Positions 10,062 through 18,599 of a DNA stretch of 64,000 nt are shown here, piece after piece. The DNA is from Telmatospirillum sp. J64-1 (GTDB lineage: Bacteria; Pseudomonadota; Alphaproteobacteria; Rhodospirillales; Magnetospirillaceae): NCBI RefSeq assembly GCF_006980715.1, contig NZ_SBHN01000021.1, forward strand, positions 1 to 64,000. Direction: 5' to 3'. Made by a program: the position numbers and the translations under genes. Numbering within the stretch: position 1 is the first letter of the stretch; each line of letters opens with the position of its first letter. Under the pieces are notes generated by a model that ran no database searches, had not been told where the DNA came from, and saw only the letters and a list, made by a program, of their open reading frames with translations.

Positions 10062-11441
10062 GTGACCCAGCCGATGCCCCAGCCATGCAGGCTTATGATC
10101 CGCAATGCGGTGATCCTGACGATGGACGAAGACGATGCCGTGATCGGCGGCGGGGCGGTGGCCATCGGCAAGGACCGCATCCTCGCCGTCGGGCCGCAGG
10201 AGGAGATCGCCGCCACTTATGACGCGGCCGAGGTGATCGATGCCGGTGGCGCCCTCCTGCTGCCGGGGCTGGTCAACACTCACAACCATTCGCCCCTGAT
10301 GGCCGTGCGCGGCATGATCGAGGATCTGGGCTTCGCGCCGGCCTACACGCCGGGCATCCCCCAGACCGCCAGCGTCAGCGACGAGGAGATGCTGGCCCTG
10401 GCGCGGCTGGGGCAATACGAGATGCTGCGCGCCGGCGCCACCTCGGTGGTGGATTTCTACCGCCGCCCCGCCGTCCTGGCCCTGGCCGCCGAGGAGATCG
10501 GCCTGCGCGCCATCATCGGCGGGCGCATCATGGATGCCGATCCGCAGGCCCTGGCCGAGGGGCGCTGGGCCTATGACCGCGCCCTGGGTGAGAAGCTGCT
10601 CGCCGAGAACCTGGAGGCGATCGCGCGCTTCGACGCCGCCGCCGGGGGGCGCATCCGCTGCGGCCTCGCCCCCCATGCCGCCGACACCTGCTCGCTGGAC
10701 CTGCTGCGCCTCGTCGCCGCCGAGGCCGCGCGCCGGGGCGGCCCGGTGCATACCCATCTGGCGCAAAGCCGCAAGGAGATCGACTGCGTCCGGGCCCGCG
10801 ACGGCCTGCGCCCGGTCGAGGTCTTCGCCGAAGCCGGGCTGCTCGACAGCCGCCTGATCGCCGCCCATTGCATCTACATGGACGAGGACTCCATCCGTCT
10901 GGCCGGGCAGGCCGGTATGGTCGTCGCCCATTCCCCCATCGGCAATGTGACCAGCGGCATGGTCGCCCCCATCCTGGCCCTCGAAGAGGCGGGCGCCACC
11001 ATCACCCTGGCCGGCGACACCAAGACCGCCGATCTGTTCGAATCGATGCGCATGGCTTCGGCCCTGGCGCGGATCCAGGGGGCGCAATTCCAGCCCGACG
11101 CCAGACGCCTGCTGCGCTGGACCATCACCAACGGCGCCAAGGCCATGGGCCTGGCGGGTGAGATCGGCGCGGTAGCGCCGGGCCGCAAGGCCGACCTGAT
11201 CCTGCTCGATCCCCGCCAGCCCTGCCTGGCGCCCGTCATCGACGGCCACGGCATCGTCGTCCGCAGCGCCTCGGCCCTTGCCGTCGATACCTTGCTGATC
11301 GACGGCGAGATCCGCCTGCGCCACGGCAGGCCCGTCGGTTTCGACGGCGATGCCATCGTCGCCGAAGGCCAGAAGGTGGCCGAACGGATGTGGGCCGCCA
11401 GCGGACGTAAGCCGGTCACCCGGGGGGCACTGGCGGCATGA
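10062..11441 (+). CDS. Metal-dependent amidohydrolase/deaminase (TrzN/SAH-deaminase-like)
   Basis: The 459-residue cytosolic protein belongs to the amidohydrolase superfamily, cytosine-deaminase/chlorohydrolase branch. These enzymes hydrolyse amino or chloro groups, or ring amide bonds, on N-heterocycles. Visible metal-site residues are H74 and H76 (NTHNH), H230/H232 (HTHLAQS), H269 (AAHC) and D319 (AGDTK), so a mononuclear metal site looks intact. The GTG start is supported by the purine-rich GAGGAAAGGTGG just upstream and by the N-terminal beta-sandwich beginning at residue 11. It overlaps the following amidase by 4 bp (ATGA) and lies behind a sigma-54 promoter, suggesting joint use of an N-containing compound. 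The substrate cannot be deduced. The adjacent pyridine cluster makes a heterocycle or its conjugate plausible, but that is inference. Confidence 0.85.
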   Translation: MTQPMPQPCRLMIRNAVILTMDEDDAVIGGGAVAIGKDRILAVGPQEEIAATYDAAEVIDAGGALLLPGLVNTHNHSPLMAVRGMIEDLGFAPAYTPGIPQTASVSDEEMLALARLGQYEMLRAGATSVVDFYRRPAVLALAAEEIGLRAIIGGRIMDADPQALAEGRWAYDRALGEKLLAENLEAIARFDAAAGGRIRCGLAPHAADTCSLDLLRLVAAEAARRGGPVHTHLAQSRKEIDCVRARDGLRPVEVFAEAGLLDSRLIAAHCIYMDEDSIRLAGQAGMVVAHSPIGNVTSGMVAPILALEEAGATITLAGDTKTADLFESMRMASALARIQGAQFQPDARRLLRWTITNGAKAMGLAGEIGAVAPGRKADLILLDPRQPCLAPVIDGHGIVVRSASALAVDTLLIDGEIRLRHGRPVGFDGDAIVAEGQKVAERMWAASGRKPVTRGALAA

Positions 11442-12631
11442 CCTCCCCCCTGCTGGAAAACTGCCTCGCCCGCATCGCCGAGCGGGAACCTGTCCTGCGA
11501 GCCTGGGCCTGTCTGGATGCCGAGGGCGCAAGACGTCAGGCGCAAGCCGCCCCCGCCGGGCCCTTGGCCGGCATCCCCATCGGAGTGAAGGACACCTTCG
11601 ACACCGCCGGCCTGCCCACCTGCTTCGGCACACCGATCCATGCCGACCGCATCCCCCAACGGGACGCCGCCTGCATCACCCGGCTGCGCCAGGCCGGTGC
11701 CATCATCCTGGGCAAGACCGTCACCACCGAATATGCCCTGGCGGCGGCGGGGCCGACCACCAATCCCCATGATCCCGCCCATACGCCGGGCGGCTCCTCC
11801 AGCGGTTCGGCGGCAGCGGTGGCGGCGGGCATGGTGCCGATGGCGCTGGGCACCCAGACCAATGCCTCGATCATCCGCCCGGCTTCCTATTGCGGTGTGG
11901 TGGGCTTCAAGCCGGAACGCGGCAGCATCCCGACCCAGGGCCTGCTGCCCGCCGCACCCAGCCTGGACAATGTGGGCGTCTTCGCCCGCACGGTGGAAGA
12001 CGCCGCCCTGCTGGCCCAGGTCCTTCAGGGAAAGGGTGTCGCCCCCCTGCCCCCCGCCGGAGGGATGCGGCTGGGCTTCATCCGCAGCCCCGTCTGGCAT
12101 CACGCCGACACAGACGTGCGGGACGGCCTGAGCGGCCTTGCCGCAGCGCTCGGCGCGGAAGAGGTGGAGCTGCCGCCCGCCTTCGACGACGCCATCGCCC
12201 TTCACGCCATCATCATGGAAAAGGAAGTGGCCCAGGTCCTGGCCGCCGATCACGCCGCCCATGGCGACAGGATGAGCGAAGCCTTGCGGGCGATGATCGC
12301 CCGTGGCGCCGCCTGCACGCCCCAGGCCTATGCGGCGGCGCTGGACAGGGCGAAGGACCTGGCCGCGCGGCTGGACGATATCCTCGGCACTTTCGATGCC
12401 GTCCTCACCCCTGCGGCCACCGGCGAGGCACCCCTTTTCGGCCCGACCACCGGCAGCCCCGTCTTCAGCTCCCTGTGGAGCCTCTGCGGCGTCCCCGCCC
12501 TCAGCCTGCCGCTGCTGAAAGGCCGGAAGGGCCTGCCCATCGGCGTGCAGGTGGTCGCCGCCCGCGGCCGGGAAGACAGGATGCTGTCCTGCGCCGCCGC
12601 CCTGATGGCCGCCAGGCAAGCGGAGACATGA
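11438..12631 (+). CDS. Amidase-signature family amidohydrolase
   Basis: This 397-residue protein carries the amidase signature fold. The likely Ser-cisSer-Lys triad is K51 (GVKDTF), a serine of GGSSSGS (residues 118-124) and nucleophile S144 in the TNAS-IIRP segment. That segment has Asn-Ala where many relatives have Gly-Gly. Such enzymes hydrolyse carboxamides to acid plus ammonia. Its ATG overlaps the amidohydrolase stop (ATGA), so the two are translationally coupled. At 397 residues it is short for the family (usually 430-500), and the C-terminal region is compact. Aryl amides such as nicotinamide-like compounds are conceivable substrates given the neighbourhood, but nothing in the sequence fixes this. 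It converges with the leftward gene ending at 12638. Confidence 0.85.
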   Translation: MTSPLLENCLARIAEREPVLRAWACLDAEGARRQAQAAPAGPLAGIPIGVKDTFDTAGLPTCFGTPIHADRIPQRDAACITRLRQAGAIILGKTVTTEYALAAAGPTTNPHDPAHTPGGSSSGSAAAVAAGMVPMALGTQTNASIIRPASYCGVVGFKPERGSIPTQGLLPAAPSLDNVGVFARTVEDAALLAQVLQGKGVAPLPPAGGMRLGFIRSPVWHHADTDVRDGLSGLAAALGAEEVELPPAFDDAIALHAIIMEKEVAQVLAADHAAHGDRMSEALRAMIARGAACTPQAYAAALDRAKDLAARLDDILGTFDAVLTPAATGEAPLFGPTTGSPVFSSLWSLCGVPALSLPLLKGRKGLPIGVQVVAARGREDRMLSCAAALMAARQAET

Positions 12632-12637
12632 ACATGC

Positions 12638-14092
12638 CTATCCGGTGGGAACGCCGAGGATCATCTGCAATCCCAGCACCAGGCCCAGCAACAGGATTCC
12701 CGCCATCACGGTGAAGGGGCCGTTCCAGTCGCGCCCGATGGTCGAGGCGTTTTTACCGGTCAGGCGCGCCAGGATCAGCACGGCGGCGATGGCATAGCTG
12801 GACCCGGCCGCCAGCGCCCAGCTGGTCAGCAGGGCCATGGCCAGGGCCAGGGGATGCAGGCCCAGGGCTTCGGGGATCGGGAAAAGGGCCGACAGCACCG
12901 TCACCGAAACGATGGGATTGAAGCCCGCCTGCCCGAGCAGAAGAACGGTCACGAACAATCCGGCCAGGATCAGATAGGGGCTGGCGGCAGATTCCGAGAC
13001 CAGCTCGCGCAGTTCCGCCAAGGGCAGCAGGGCCGCCAGCACGACGCCCATGAAACCGGCGGAACTGACGATCAGCACCTCGACCTGCGAACGGGACAGG
13101 TCCGCGAGAAGGAAATGCCGCACGCGCCGCCCCGTCCGCGCGGCCCGCTCGATGAGGCCGAGGGCCGGGGTCTGGACGAAGATCCAGCCGCAGCCGAACA
13201 GCGGCACCGCCACCATCACGCCCAGGACCAGGCTGGTCTCCAGCAGGATTTCCACCAGGATGGCCGCCGCGATGATCCCGGCGACGATGCCCAGCAAAGG
13301 CAGCGCCGCCGACCATCCATGCGCGGAGGACGCCACGCTTCCCGGAGGCGGGGCGGGCATGGTCAGGCGGTCGAACAGCCAGCCGAGCGCCAGGAAGACC
13401 AGGGCGAAGGCAAAGCCCATTGGCAGCAGAAGCTGCCAGCCCAGCTGCGGAAAGGCCGAAAGGATGAGGGCGAAACCGACGCTCAAGGGGGACAGCATGA
13501 TCGAGGCGGAGAAGGAGCGCAGCAGGGCCAGGATCATGCGCTTCTCGCGGATGCTGCGCACTCTTTCGTCGCCACCGGCCTTTTCCAGGGTATTGGTCGC
13601 CTTGACCATGGCCCCCAACAGGTTCATGGCGCCGAAATTGAGGATGACGCAGAACAGGCTGCCGCCCCCCGACAAGGCCGCGTAGCGCTGCCCCGGCGGC
13701 CGGGAGACCAGCATTTCCCCGCATTGATGCACGGCGGCCGAATGCCGCGCGGCCTCGCGCAACATGGACAGGGCGGCGAACAACGTCGCCAGGAAGGCGG
13801 CGCGGGACAGCCCCAGCCCCATCAGCACCAGCCAGTCCTCGCGCAGCAGGAAAGCCGCCAGGGCGGTGGCGCCGCACATCGCCATCAGGAACCAGGCGCT
13901 GCGCGGCACCGCCGGCAGGGACAGCAGGACGAACAGCAGGAAGGCCGCCAATTGCAGCTCGAAGGCGCCGGGCAGGCCCCAGACATGGCCGCCGATGGTC
14001 GAGGCCCAGACGACGACAAGGCTGATCCCGACGACCCCAGAGACGAGACTCCCGGCCAGGCGGTAAAGCGGCGACTGCGCGGGGAGACTCAC
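12638..14092 (-). CDS. Polytopic membrane protein, putative transporter in the Rieske operon
   Basis: The 484-residue protein has about 11-12 hydrophobic segments and short loops, consistent with a secondary transporter or permease. I do not recognise the family with confidence. The architecture, two halves each with a glycine/asparagine-containing re-entrant-like stretch (NFGAMNLLGAM; GQAGFNPIVSV), is reminiscent of ion-transporter-superfamily carriers. The start is GTG at 14092, 16 bp after the stop of the ferredoxin reductase, so it is the last gene of the oxygenase operon. No strong Shine-Dalgarno is visible and translation may depend on coupling. Location suggests uptake or efflux of the pathway substrate or an intermediate. 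That would make it a second transport system beside the ABC importer at the head of the same operon. Confidence 0.6.
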   Translation of the reverse strand: MSLPAQSPLYRLAGSLVSGVVGISLVVVWASTIGGHVWGLPGAFELQLAAFLLFVLLSLPAVPRSAWFLMAMCGATALAAFLLREDWLVLMGLGLSRAAFLATLFAALSMLREAARHSAAVHQCGEMLVSRPPGQRYAALSGGGSLFCVILNFGAMNLLGAMVKATNTLEKAGGDERVRSIREKRMILALLRSFSASIMLSPLSVGFALILSAFPQLGWQLLLPMGFAFALVFLALGWLFDRLTMPAPPPGSVASSAHGWSAALPLLGIVAGIIAAAILVEILLETSLVLGVMVAVPLFGCGWIFVQTPALGLIERAARTGRRVRHFLLADLSRSQVEVLIVSSAGFMGVVLAALLPLAELRELVSESAASPYLILAGLFVTVLLLGQAGFNPIVSVTVLSALFPIPEALGLHPLALAMALLTSWALAAGSSYAIAAVLILARLTGKNASTIGRDWNGPFTVMAGILLLGLVLGLQMILGVPTG

Positions 14093-14108
14093 GTCCGTTC
14101 TGTTCCGT

Positions 14109-15344
14109 TCAGAGTGCGGGGGCCTTGATCAAGCCGCGAAGCTTTACTCCTGTATCGGCCAAGATATCGGAATCGACAAGTCTTGCTTGCGCGATCAGGC
14201 TCTTTCCCACCCGCGCATCGGCCATGCTGTTGACCGAAAACAGCGATTCCACCCTGCCCGCCCGTATCCCGAAGAGGGTGAAGCGGCCCGTTTCGGGATC
14301 GCCGCGCAGCACCATCCGCTGCCCCTCTCCCGGCAGGCCGGCCATATGCATCATATGGCCGTGCTGGGACGACCAGAACCACGGGACATCCGGCTCCGGC
14401 ACGGAGAGGCCGAGCATCGTACGGGCGGCCGCAGCGCCTTGCTGCTGGGCCGATTGCCAGGATTCCAGGCGCAGGGCGCGGCCATAACGCGGGTCGAACA
14501 GCCGCGCCACATCTCCGGCGGCGAAGATATCGGGCAGGGAAGTCCTTCCTTCGGCATCGACCAGGATCCCCTCGTCCCAGGCCAGCCCGGCGCTGCGCGC
14601 AAGGCCGCTCTCGGGATGGATGCCGATGGCTTCGACACAGAGGTCGCACCCGATCCGCCGCCCATCGGCCAAGGTGACGGCCTCGAGCCCCGTCTCGCCG
14701 ACATAGCCGGCAACCTGCGCGCCCGTTTCGATTCTCACGCCCTGGCGGCGATGCATCTCCAGGAGCCAAGCCCCGACCGCAGGCGCGACACGCTCCCGCA
14801 GCAATTCTCCCGCCGCCTCCAGCACCACCACCTCCAGGCCCAGGGCCTGGGCGGAGGCAGCCACTTCGAGACCGAGGAAGCCCCCGCCGATAACCACCAG
14901 GCACCGCCCCGGCAGCATCTCGTCCTTCAGGGCCAGGGCATCGCCCAGGCCGCGCAGGGCATGGACGCCGCGCAGGCCCGGCCTGCCCAGGGAAAGACGC
15001 CGGGCACTTCCGCCGGTGGCGATCATCAGGCGGTCATAGGACAGGCCCCGACCATCGGACAGCACGACCCGGCGGGCCTGTGGGTCGATGCCTTCCGCCC
15101 TCAGGCCGAGTTCCAGCTCGATCTCCTTGTCGCGGTAGAAATCGGAGGGATGAAGCAGGCAGGCGGCCGCATCCATCTCGCCCGACAGCACCTGCTTGGA
15201 CAGCGGCGGCCGGTCGTAGGGGGCCACATCCTCGTCCCCCACCAGGACGATCCTGCCCTCATATCCCGCCTCGCGCAGGCCGGCACAGGTGCTGACCGCC
15301 GCCAAGCCGCCGCCGAGGACGAGAATGGTCCCGGGAATGCTCAT
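14109..15344 (-). CDS. FAD/NAD(P)H-dependent ferredoxin reductase of Rieske oxygenase system
   Basis: This 411-residue flavoprotein passes electrons from NAD(P)H to the Rieske ferredoxin encoded just upstream. Two Rossmann motifs are visible: the FAD-binding LVLGGGLAA near residue 8, and the NAD-binding VVIGGGFLGLE near residue 148. An AAGD motif before the C-terminal domain contacts FAD. The PPLSK segment near residue 46 is typical of the oxygenase-coupled reductases (AndAa, HcaD, rhodocoxin/putidaredoxin reductase type). Its ATG overlaps the ferredoxin stop by 4 bp. The gene order alpha, beta, ferredoxin, reductase matches three-component anthranilate dioxygenase operons (andAc-Ad-Ab-Aa). 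Confidence 0.9.
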   Translation of the reverse strand: MSIPGTILVLGGGLAAVSTCAGLREAGYEGRIVLVGDEDVAPYDRPPLSKQVLSGEMDAAACLLHPSDFYRDKEIELELGLRAEGIDPQARRVVLSDGRGLSYDRLMIATGGSARRLSLGRPGLRGVHALRGLGDALALKDEMLPGRCLVVIGGGFLGLEVAASAQALGLEVVVLEAAGELLRERVAPAVGAWLLEMHRRQGVRIETGAQVAGYVGETGLEAVTLADGRRIGCDLCVEAIGIHPESGLARSAGLAWDEGILVDAEGRTSLPDIFAAGDVARLFDPRYGRALRLESWQSAQQQGAAAARTMLGLSVPEPDVPWFWSSQHGHMMHMAGLPGEGQRMVLRGDPETGRFTLFGIRAGRVESLFSVNSMADARVGKSLIAQARLVDSDILADTGVKLRGLIKAPAL

Positions 15345-15664
15345 GCCTGGTCCTTGTCAGGCAGATCTATCACCACCTGGTCGCCCTCGACACGGCAGGG
15401 ATAGGTGCGGATGGCTTCCGTCACGACGCCGCCCATTGCCTTGCCCGAGGGGATGTGGAAGCGTCCCTGATGGAGCGGGCATTCGATATATTCCCCGTCG
15501 ACGAAGCCGTCCGACAGCAAGGCATATTGATGCGAACAGACATTGTCGGTGGCATAGAGGAAATCGCCCAGCTTGAAGACGGCGATTTCCCGTCCCTCGA
15601 CCCGGACGCCCAGAGGTTCGTCCTCCTCGATCTGCCCGACCGATGCAATAGTCTTCCAAGTCAT
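15341..15664 (-). CDS. Rieske [2Fe-2S] ferredoxin component of ring-hydroxylating oxygenase
   Basis: The protein has 107 residues, the usual size for a stand-alone Rieske ferredoxin. The cluster ligands are C43 and H45 (CSH) and C62 and H65 (CPLH). It should shuttle one electron at a time from the FAD reductase (4-bp overlap downstream) to the oxygenase alpha subunit. It follows the beta-subunit gene by 17 bp. Nothing unusual is seen in the fold-determining motifs. Confidence 0.92.
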   Translation of the reverse strand: MTWKTIASVGQIEEDEPLGVRVEGREIAVFKLGDFLYATDNVCSHQYALLSDGFVDGEYIECPLHQGRFHIPSGKAMGGVVTEAIRTYPCRVEGDQVVIDLPDKDQA

Positions 15665-15681
15665 GCCATTCTCCTCGGATG

Positions 15682-16179
15682 TCAGATCGGCAGGGCCAGC
15701 AGAGAATCGACGCGGGTCGAGTCGCAGACGACGATGCGTTCCTTGAACAGAAGCTGCCCCTCCTTCTCGACGATCACGTCGCGATAGACGCCGGTGGTGA
15801 AAAGCGAGAATTCGCCCGATTCCATGATGCGTGCGACGAAGAAATTGGTGTCGGCGCGGATTTCCCCGCCTTCGGCGCCGCGGATCACCGTGGCGCTGAC
15901 CATGTGGCGATAGCGGTGCGGCTCGAAGATATTGGCGCGGTTCAGCGAGGACATGCGGTCATGGATCATGCCCTTGCCGTCGCATTCCATGATGCCGACC
16001 AGATGGCCCTGTTCGTAATTGCGCCGGGGGATGATGCGGTAGAGAGCGTCGTCGGTGAAGAAATCGGGGATCTCGGCAAGCCGGTAATCGTCGACGCAAT
16101 GGACGTAGCGGGAAATCAGGTTTTCCACGCGCGGCAGCAGCATCATCGTAATCTCGTTCATTCCCTTGGTCTCCATCAC
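15682..16179 (-). CDS. Ring-hydroxylating dioxygenase beta subunit
   Basis: This 165-residue protein has the SnoaL/NTF2-like character of small oxygenase subunits: an N-terminal helix pair with YVHCVDDYRL, then strand-rich sequence including RIIPRRNYEQG and a conserved RRYRHMVS-like strand. Beta subunits are structural partners in alpha3beta3 hexamers and normally have no catalytic residues. Its start overlaps the alpha-subunit stop by 4 bp (ATGA), so the two subunits are translationally coupled. The length is normal for salicylate/anthranilate-type beta subunits. Confidence 0.88.
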   Translation of the reverse strand: MMETKGMNEITMMLLPRVENLISRYVHCVDDYRLAEIPDFFTDDALYRIIPRRNYEQGHLVGIMECDGKGMIHDRMSSLNRANIFEPHRYRHMVSATVIRGAEGGEIRADTNFFVARIMESGEFSLFTTGVYRDVIVEKEGQLLFKERIVVCDSTRVDSLLALPI

Positions 16180-17429
16180 AGGTCCATATGCGTCCGATAG
16201 GCTTTCCAGAAGCCCCGGACCGAAGCCTCGCTGACGCGCGACTTCTGGTTCTCGACACTGTGGCCGCCCATTTCCAGGACGGTGGATTTGTCACTGTCGC
16301 AATCGATGGCACGCTGCACTAGGCTGCCGATGATGCCGTCTTCCATCGAGACCAGCCCCGCCGGCCCGATTAGGTTGCTCTGCTTCAGGCGCATGTCGGT
16401 CTGGTCGGGGGTGTCGTCCTCGTAGCCGAGAATGGTCCAGAACAATTCGCATTCGCCCGGACCGCGCGGTACCAACTGGCGCACGGCCAAGGAATTCTGG
16501 ATCTGCTGGACCACCATGGTCGGGAAGATGCCCTGGATGGCATGGGTAATGCCGTCCTCGAATTCCGGAAAGGTGCGCAGCAGGCGGCGGTCGGCCAGGG
16601 TGAAGTCGTCCTGCTGAGCGCGCAGCTGGCCGGTTTCATATTCCGTGTCCTGGCTGGAATCGGTCTTCACCTTGGAATAGCTGATGTGATGCCCGCCGCT
16701 GTCGTCGAGCAAGAGCCCCCCTTCCATGGACAAGCGGTTCAGCCGGAAGGTGGTGAAGAACAGGTGAAGGAGACTCGCATGATAGGAGTCCTTCACGTTC
16801 TCCATATAGAGCTTCCAGTTGTTGTGCATGTATTGGGAATAGGTGCCCAGGATCTTCATCGGCCGATTGAAGATGCGGTTCATGTGCGAAACCATGGTCT
16901 CGCCCAGGAATTCCTCGATCGGCGGCGTCTCGTCCGAGAAGGTGGCGAAGACTAGGTTCCGCACCTGGGCGACGCGCAGCCGCGTCAGGCCGTGATCCTT
17001 GAAGCAGAAATCCTTGGGCAGGCCACCCTGCTTGCGGATGCCGTGCTGGAAGGCGACGCTTTGCAGGTTGCCCTGAAGGTCGAAGCACCAATTGTGATAG
17101 ACGCAGGACAGGACCGGCTTGTTGCCATAGGCCTCGAAGCAGAGCGTGGTGCCGCGATGGGCGCAGCGGTTGACGAAGGCGTTGAGCGCACCGGTCTCGT
17201 CCCGGATGAGAAGGATGGGGGTGTCGCCGATCCAGGTCGTCTTGAAGTCCCCCGGATTGGGGACTTCCATGTCCAGCCCGACGAATTGCCAGACCGGCCC
17301 GCGAAACAGACGCTTCTGCTCTTCCTCGTAGATGCCGCCGTCGGAATAGATCTGGTAGGGCACGTGGTGGTATTCGTTCGGTTCCCAATAAATCTTGGGC
17401 TTTTCGGCAACGGTCGAAATATTGTTCAT
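16176..17429 (-). CDS. Rieske ring-hydroxylating oxygenase alpha subunit (salicylate/anthranilate-like)
   Basis: Starting from the ATG at 17429 the protein has 417 residues. This start is preferred over the GTG at 17450 because AAGGAG lies 9 nt before it, and within the longer version's first codons. The Rieske cluster ligands are C89/H91 (CAHRG) and C109/H112 (CVYHNW). The mononuclear iron site is in NVKDSYHASLLH: D214 bridges the two centres and H217 and H222 bind iron. The ENVKD-YHASLLHLF motif is characteristic of the NagG/AndAc/terephthalate group, which acts on aromatic carboxylates. Expected reaction: O2-dependent mono- or dihydroxylation of an aromatic or heteroaromatic acid. It is downstream of an ABC importer and divergent from a nic-type pyridine pathway, so a pyridine carboxylate is the favoured but untested substrate. 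Confidence 0.9.
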   Translation of the reverse strand: MNNISTVAEKPKIYWEPNEYHHVPYQIYSDGGIYEEEQKRLFRGPVWQFVGLDMEVPNPGDFKTTWIGDTPILLIRDETGALNAFVNRCAHRGTTLCFEAYGNKPVLSCVYHNWCFDLQGNLQSVAFQHGIRKQGGLPKDFCFKDHGLTRLRVAQVRNLVFATFSDETPPIEEFLGETMVSHMNRIFNRPMKILGTYSQYMHNNWKLYMENVKDSYHASLLHLFFTTFRLNRLSMEGGLLLDDSGGHHISYSKVKTDSSQDTEYETGQLRAQQDDFTLADRRLLRTFPEFEDGITHAIQGIFPTMVVQQIQNSLAVRQLVPRGPGECELFWTILGYEDDTPDQTDMRLKQSNLIGPAGLVSMEDGIIGSLVQRAIDCDSDKSTVLEMGGHSVENQKSRVSEASVRGFWKAYRTHMDL

Positions 17430-17485
17430 TCCTGATATCTCCTTGCCCACACGGGACTTGCGGCAGGGCGTCTGTTCTGTCTGGT

Positions 17486-18583
17486 CTACTTCATCGATTG
17501 CTGGTCAAAGGCCTTGGCCGAGGCGATGACGGCTTCGCGGTCGTAGGTGTTGATGGCTTCGATGAAGTCATTGGTGAAGATGCGCGAGGTCGGGACTTCC
17601 TCGGTCATCAGGCCCTCGTCCATCATGAAGCGGACCAGCTGCGCCCAGTCCTTGTCCTGGAAATAGCCGTGCATGCCCTCGGGGCCGGTGGGCTTCCAGA
17701 TATTCATGCGGCGCTCGATGACCTTGACGCCGCCCGCCGTGGCATCGGCATCGCTCATGCCCTGCGGCTTGGCTTCCGGGAACATCTTCCAGCTGATGGC
17801 GACGGCGGCTTCGGGATTGTTGATGGTGAAGTCGTATCCCTTGGCGACGGCGCGAGCGAAACCTTCGATCATCTGGGGGTCGTTCTTGATGGTCTCGGGG
17901 CGCGCCAGCAAGGAGACGTCCGGCAGGGAGGCAAGGATCGGATCGACCGGCAATTCGCGCATCTCCATGCCGACCACCTCGAACTTCGCCAGGGCGGCAT
18001 CCCAGAAAGCCAGGGCGTCCACCGCCTTCTGGCGCACCGCCGTCACCGCCTGGGCACCATTGCCGATGGACAGGAAGGAGACGTCGCGTTCGGCATTGAG
18101 GCCGGCACGGGAGACGAAGGCCTTGCCGAAGGTGACGCCGGCACTGCCCATCGAGGCCACGCCGATCTTCTTGCCCTGCAACTCGCTGATCGACTGAATC
18201 GGGCTGTCCGGCGGCACCGAGATCGACCAGATGTTGCCGTAATTCATGTTGTAGAAATACTGGATCGCCATGTTGGTGGCCGATTGCATGCCGATCAGCG
18301 CCTGGGCGGGCGAGGCCGCGCCGATATCGCCGTTGCCGGCGGAAATCTGGATCGCCGCCTCGTTCGAGCCCCCGACCGCCTGCAGGGTCACGTCCAGGCC
18401 TTCCTCTTCGAAATAGCCCAGATACTTGGCGACATTGATGGGCGAATAGGATTCGTCGATGATGCGCACGGGGATCAGGGCGCGGACCGGCTTCAGGTCT
18501 GCAGCCTCGGCCAGGCCAGGGGCGATACCGGCACCGAAAAGGACAACCAATGAAGCCGCGGCGGCTTTAACATTCCTGGTCAT
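17486..18583 (-). CDS. NitT/TauT-family ABC transporter substrate-binding protein
   Basis: Starting at the ATG at 18583 (GGAG 8 nt upstream), the protein has 365 residues with a clear signal peptide: basic MTRNVK, a hydrophobic core and cleavage near AEA-A at about residue 28. The mature part has the NMT1/SsuA-like periplasmic fold: a YSPINVAKYLGYFEEEGLDV opening, then GGSNEAAIQISAG and a GKKIGV hinge region. These proteins bind small anions, sulfonates, pyrimidine precursors or aromatic acids. The gene lies between the permease (16 bp gap) and the oxygenase alpha subunit, so it probably captures the oxygenase substrate. The specificity cannot be read from the sequence. Confidence 0.88.
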   Translation of the reverse strand: MTRNVKAAAASLVVLFGAGIAPGLAEAADLKPVRALIPVRIIDESYSPINVAKYLGYFEEEGLDVTLQAVGGSNEAAIQISAGNGDIGAASPAQALIGMQSATNMAIQYFYNMNYGNIWSISVPPDSPIQSISELQGKKIGVASMGSAGVTFGKAFVSRAGLNAERDVSFLSIGNGAQAVTAVRQKAVDALAFWDAALAKFEVVGMEMRELPVDPILASLPDVSLLARPETIKNDPQMIEGFARAVAKGYDFTINNPEAAVAISWKMFPEAKPQGMSDADATAGGVKVIERRMNIWKPTGPEGMHGYFQDKDWAQLVRFMMDEGLMTEEVPTSRIFTNDFIEAINTYDREAVIASAKAFDQQSMK

Positions 18584-18599
18584 GTCGATTGCTCCAGAC

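Noticed and set aside
9936-11633. 565-codon minus-strand frame opposite the amidohydrolase
   Set aside because: The sense strand encodes a clear metallo-hydrolase with intact motifs; the antisense frame has no recognisable protein features.
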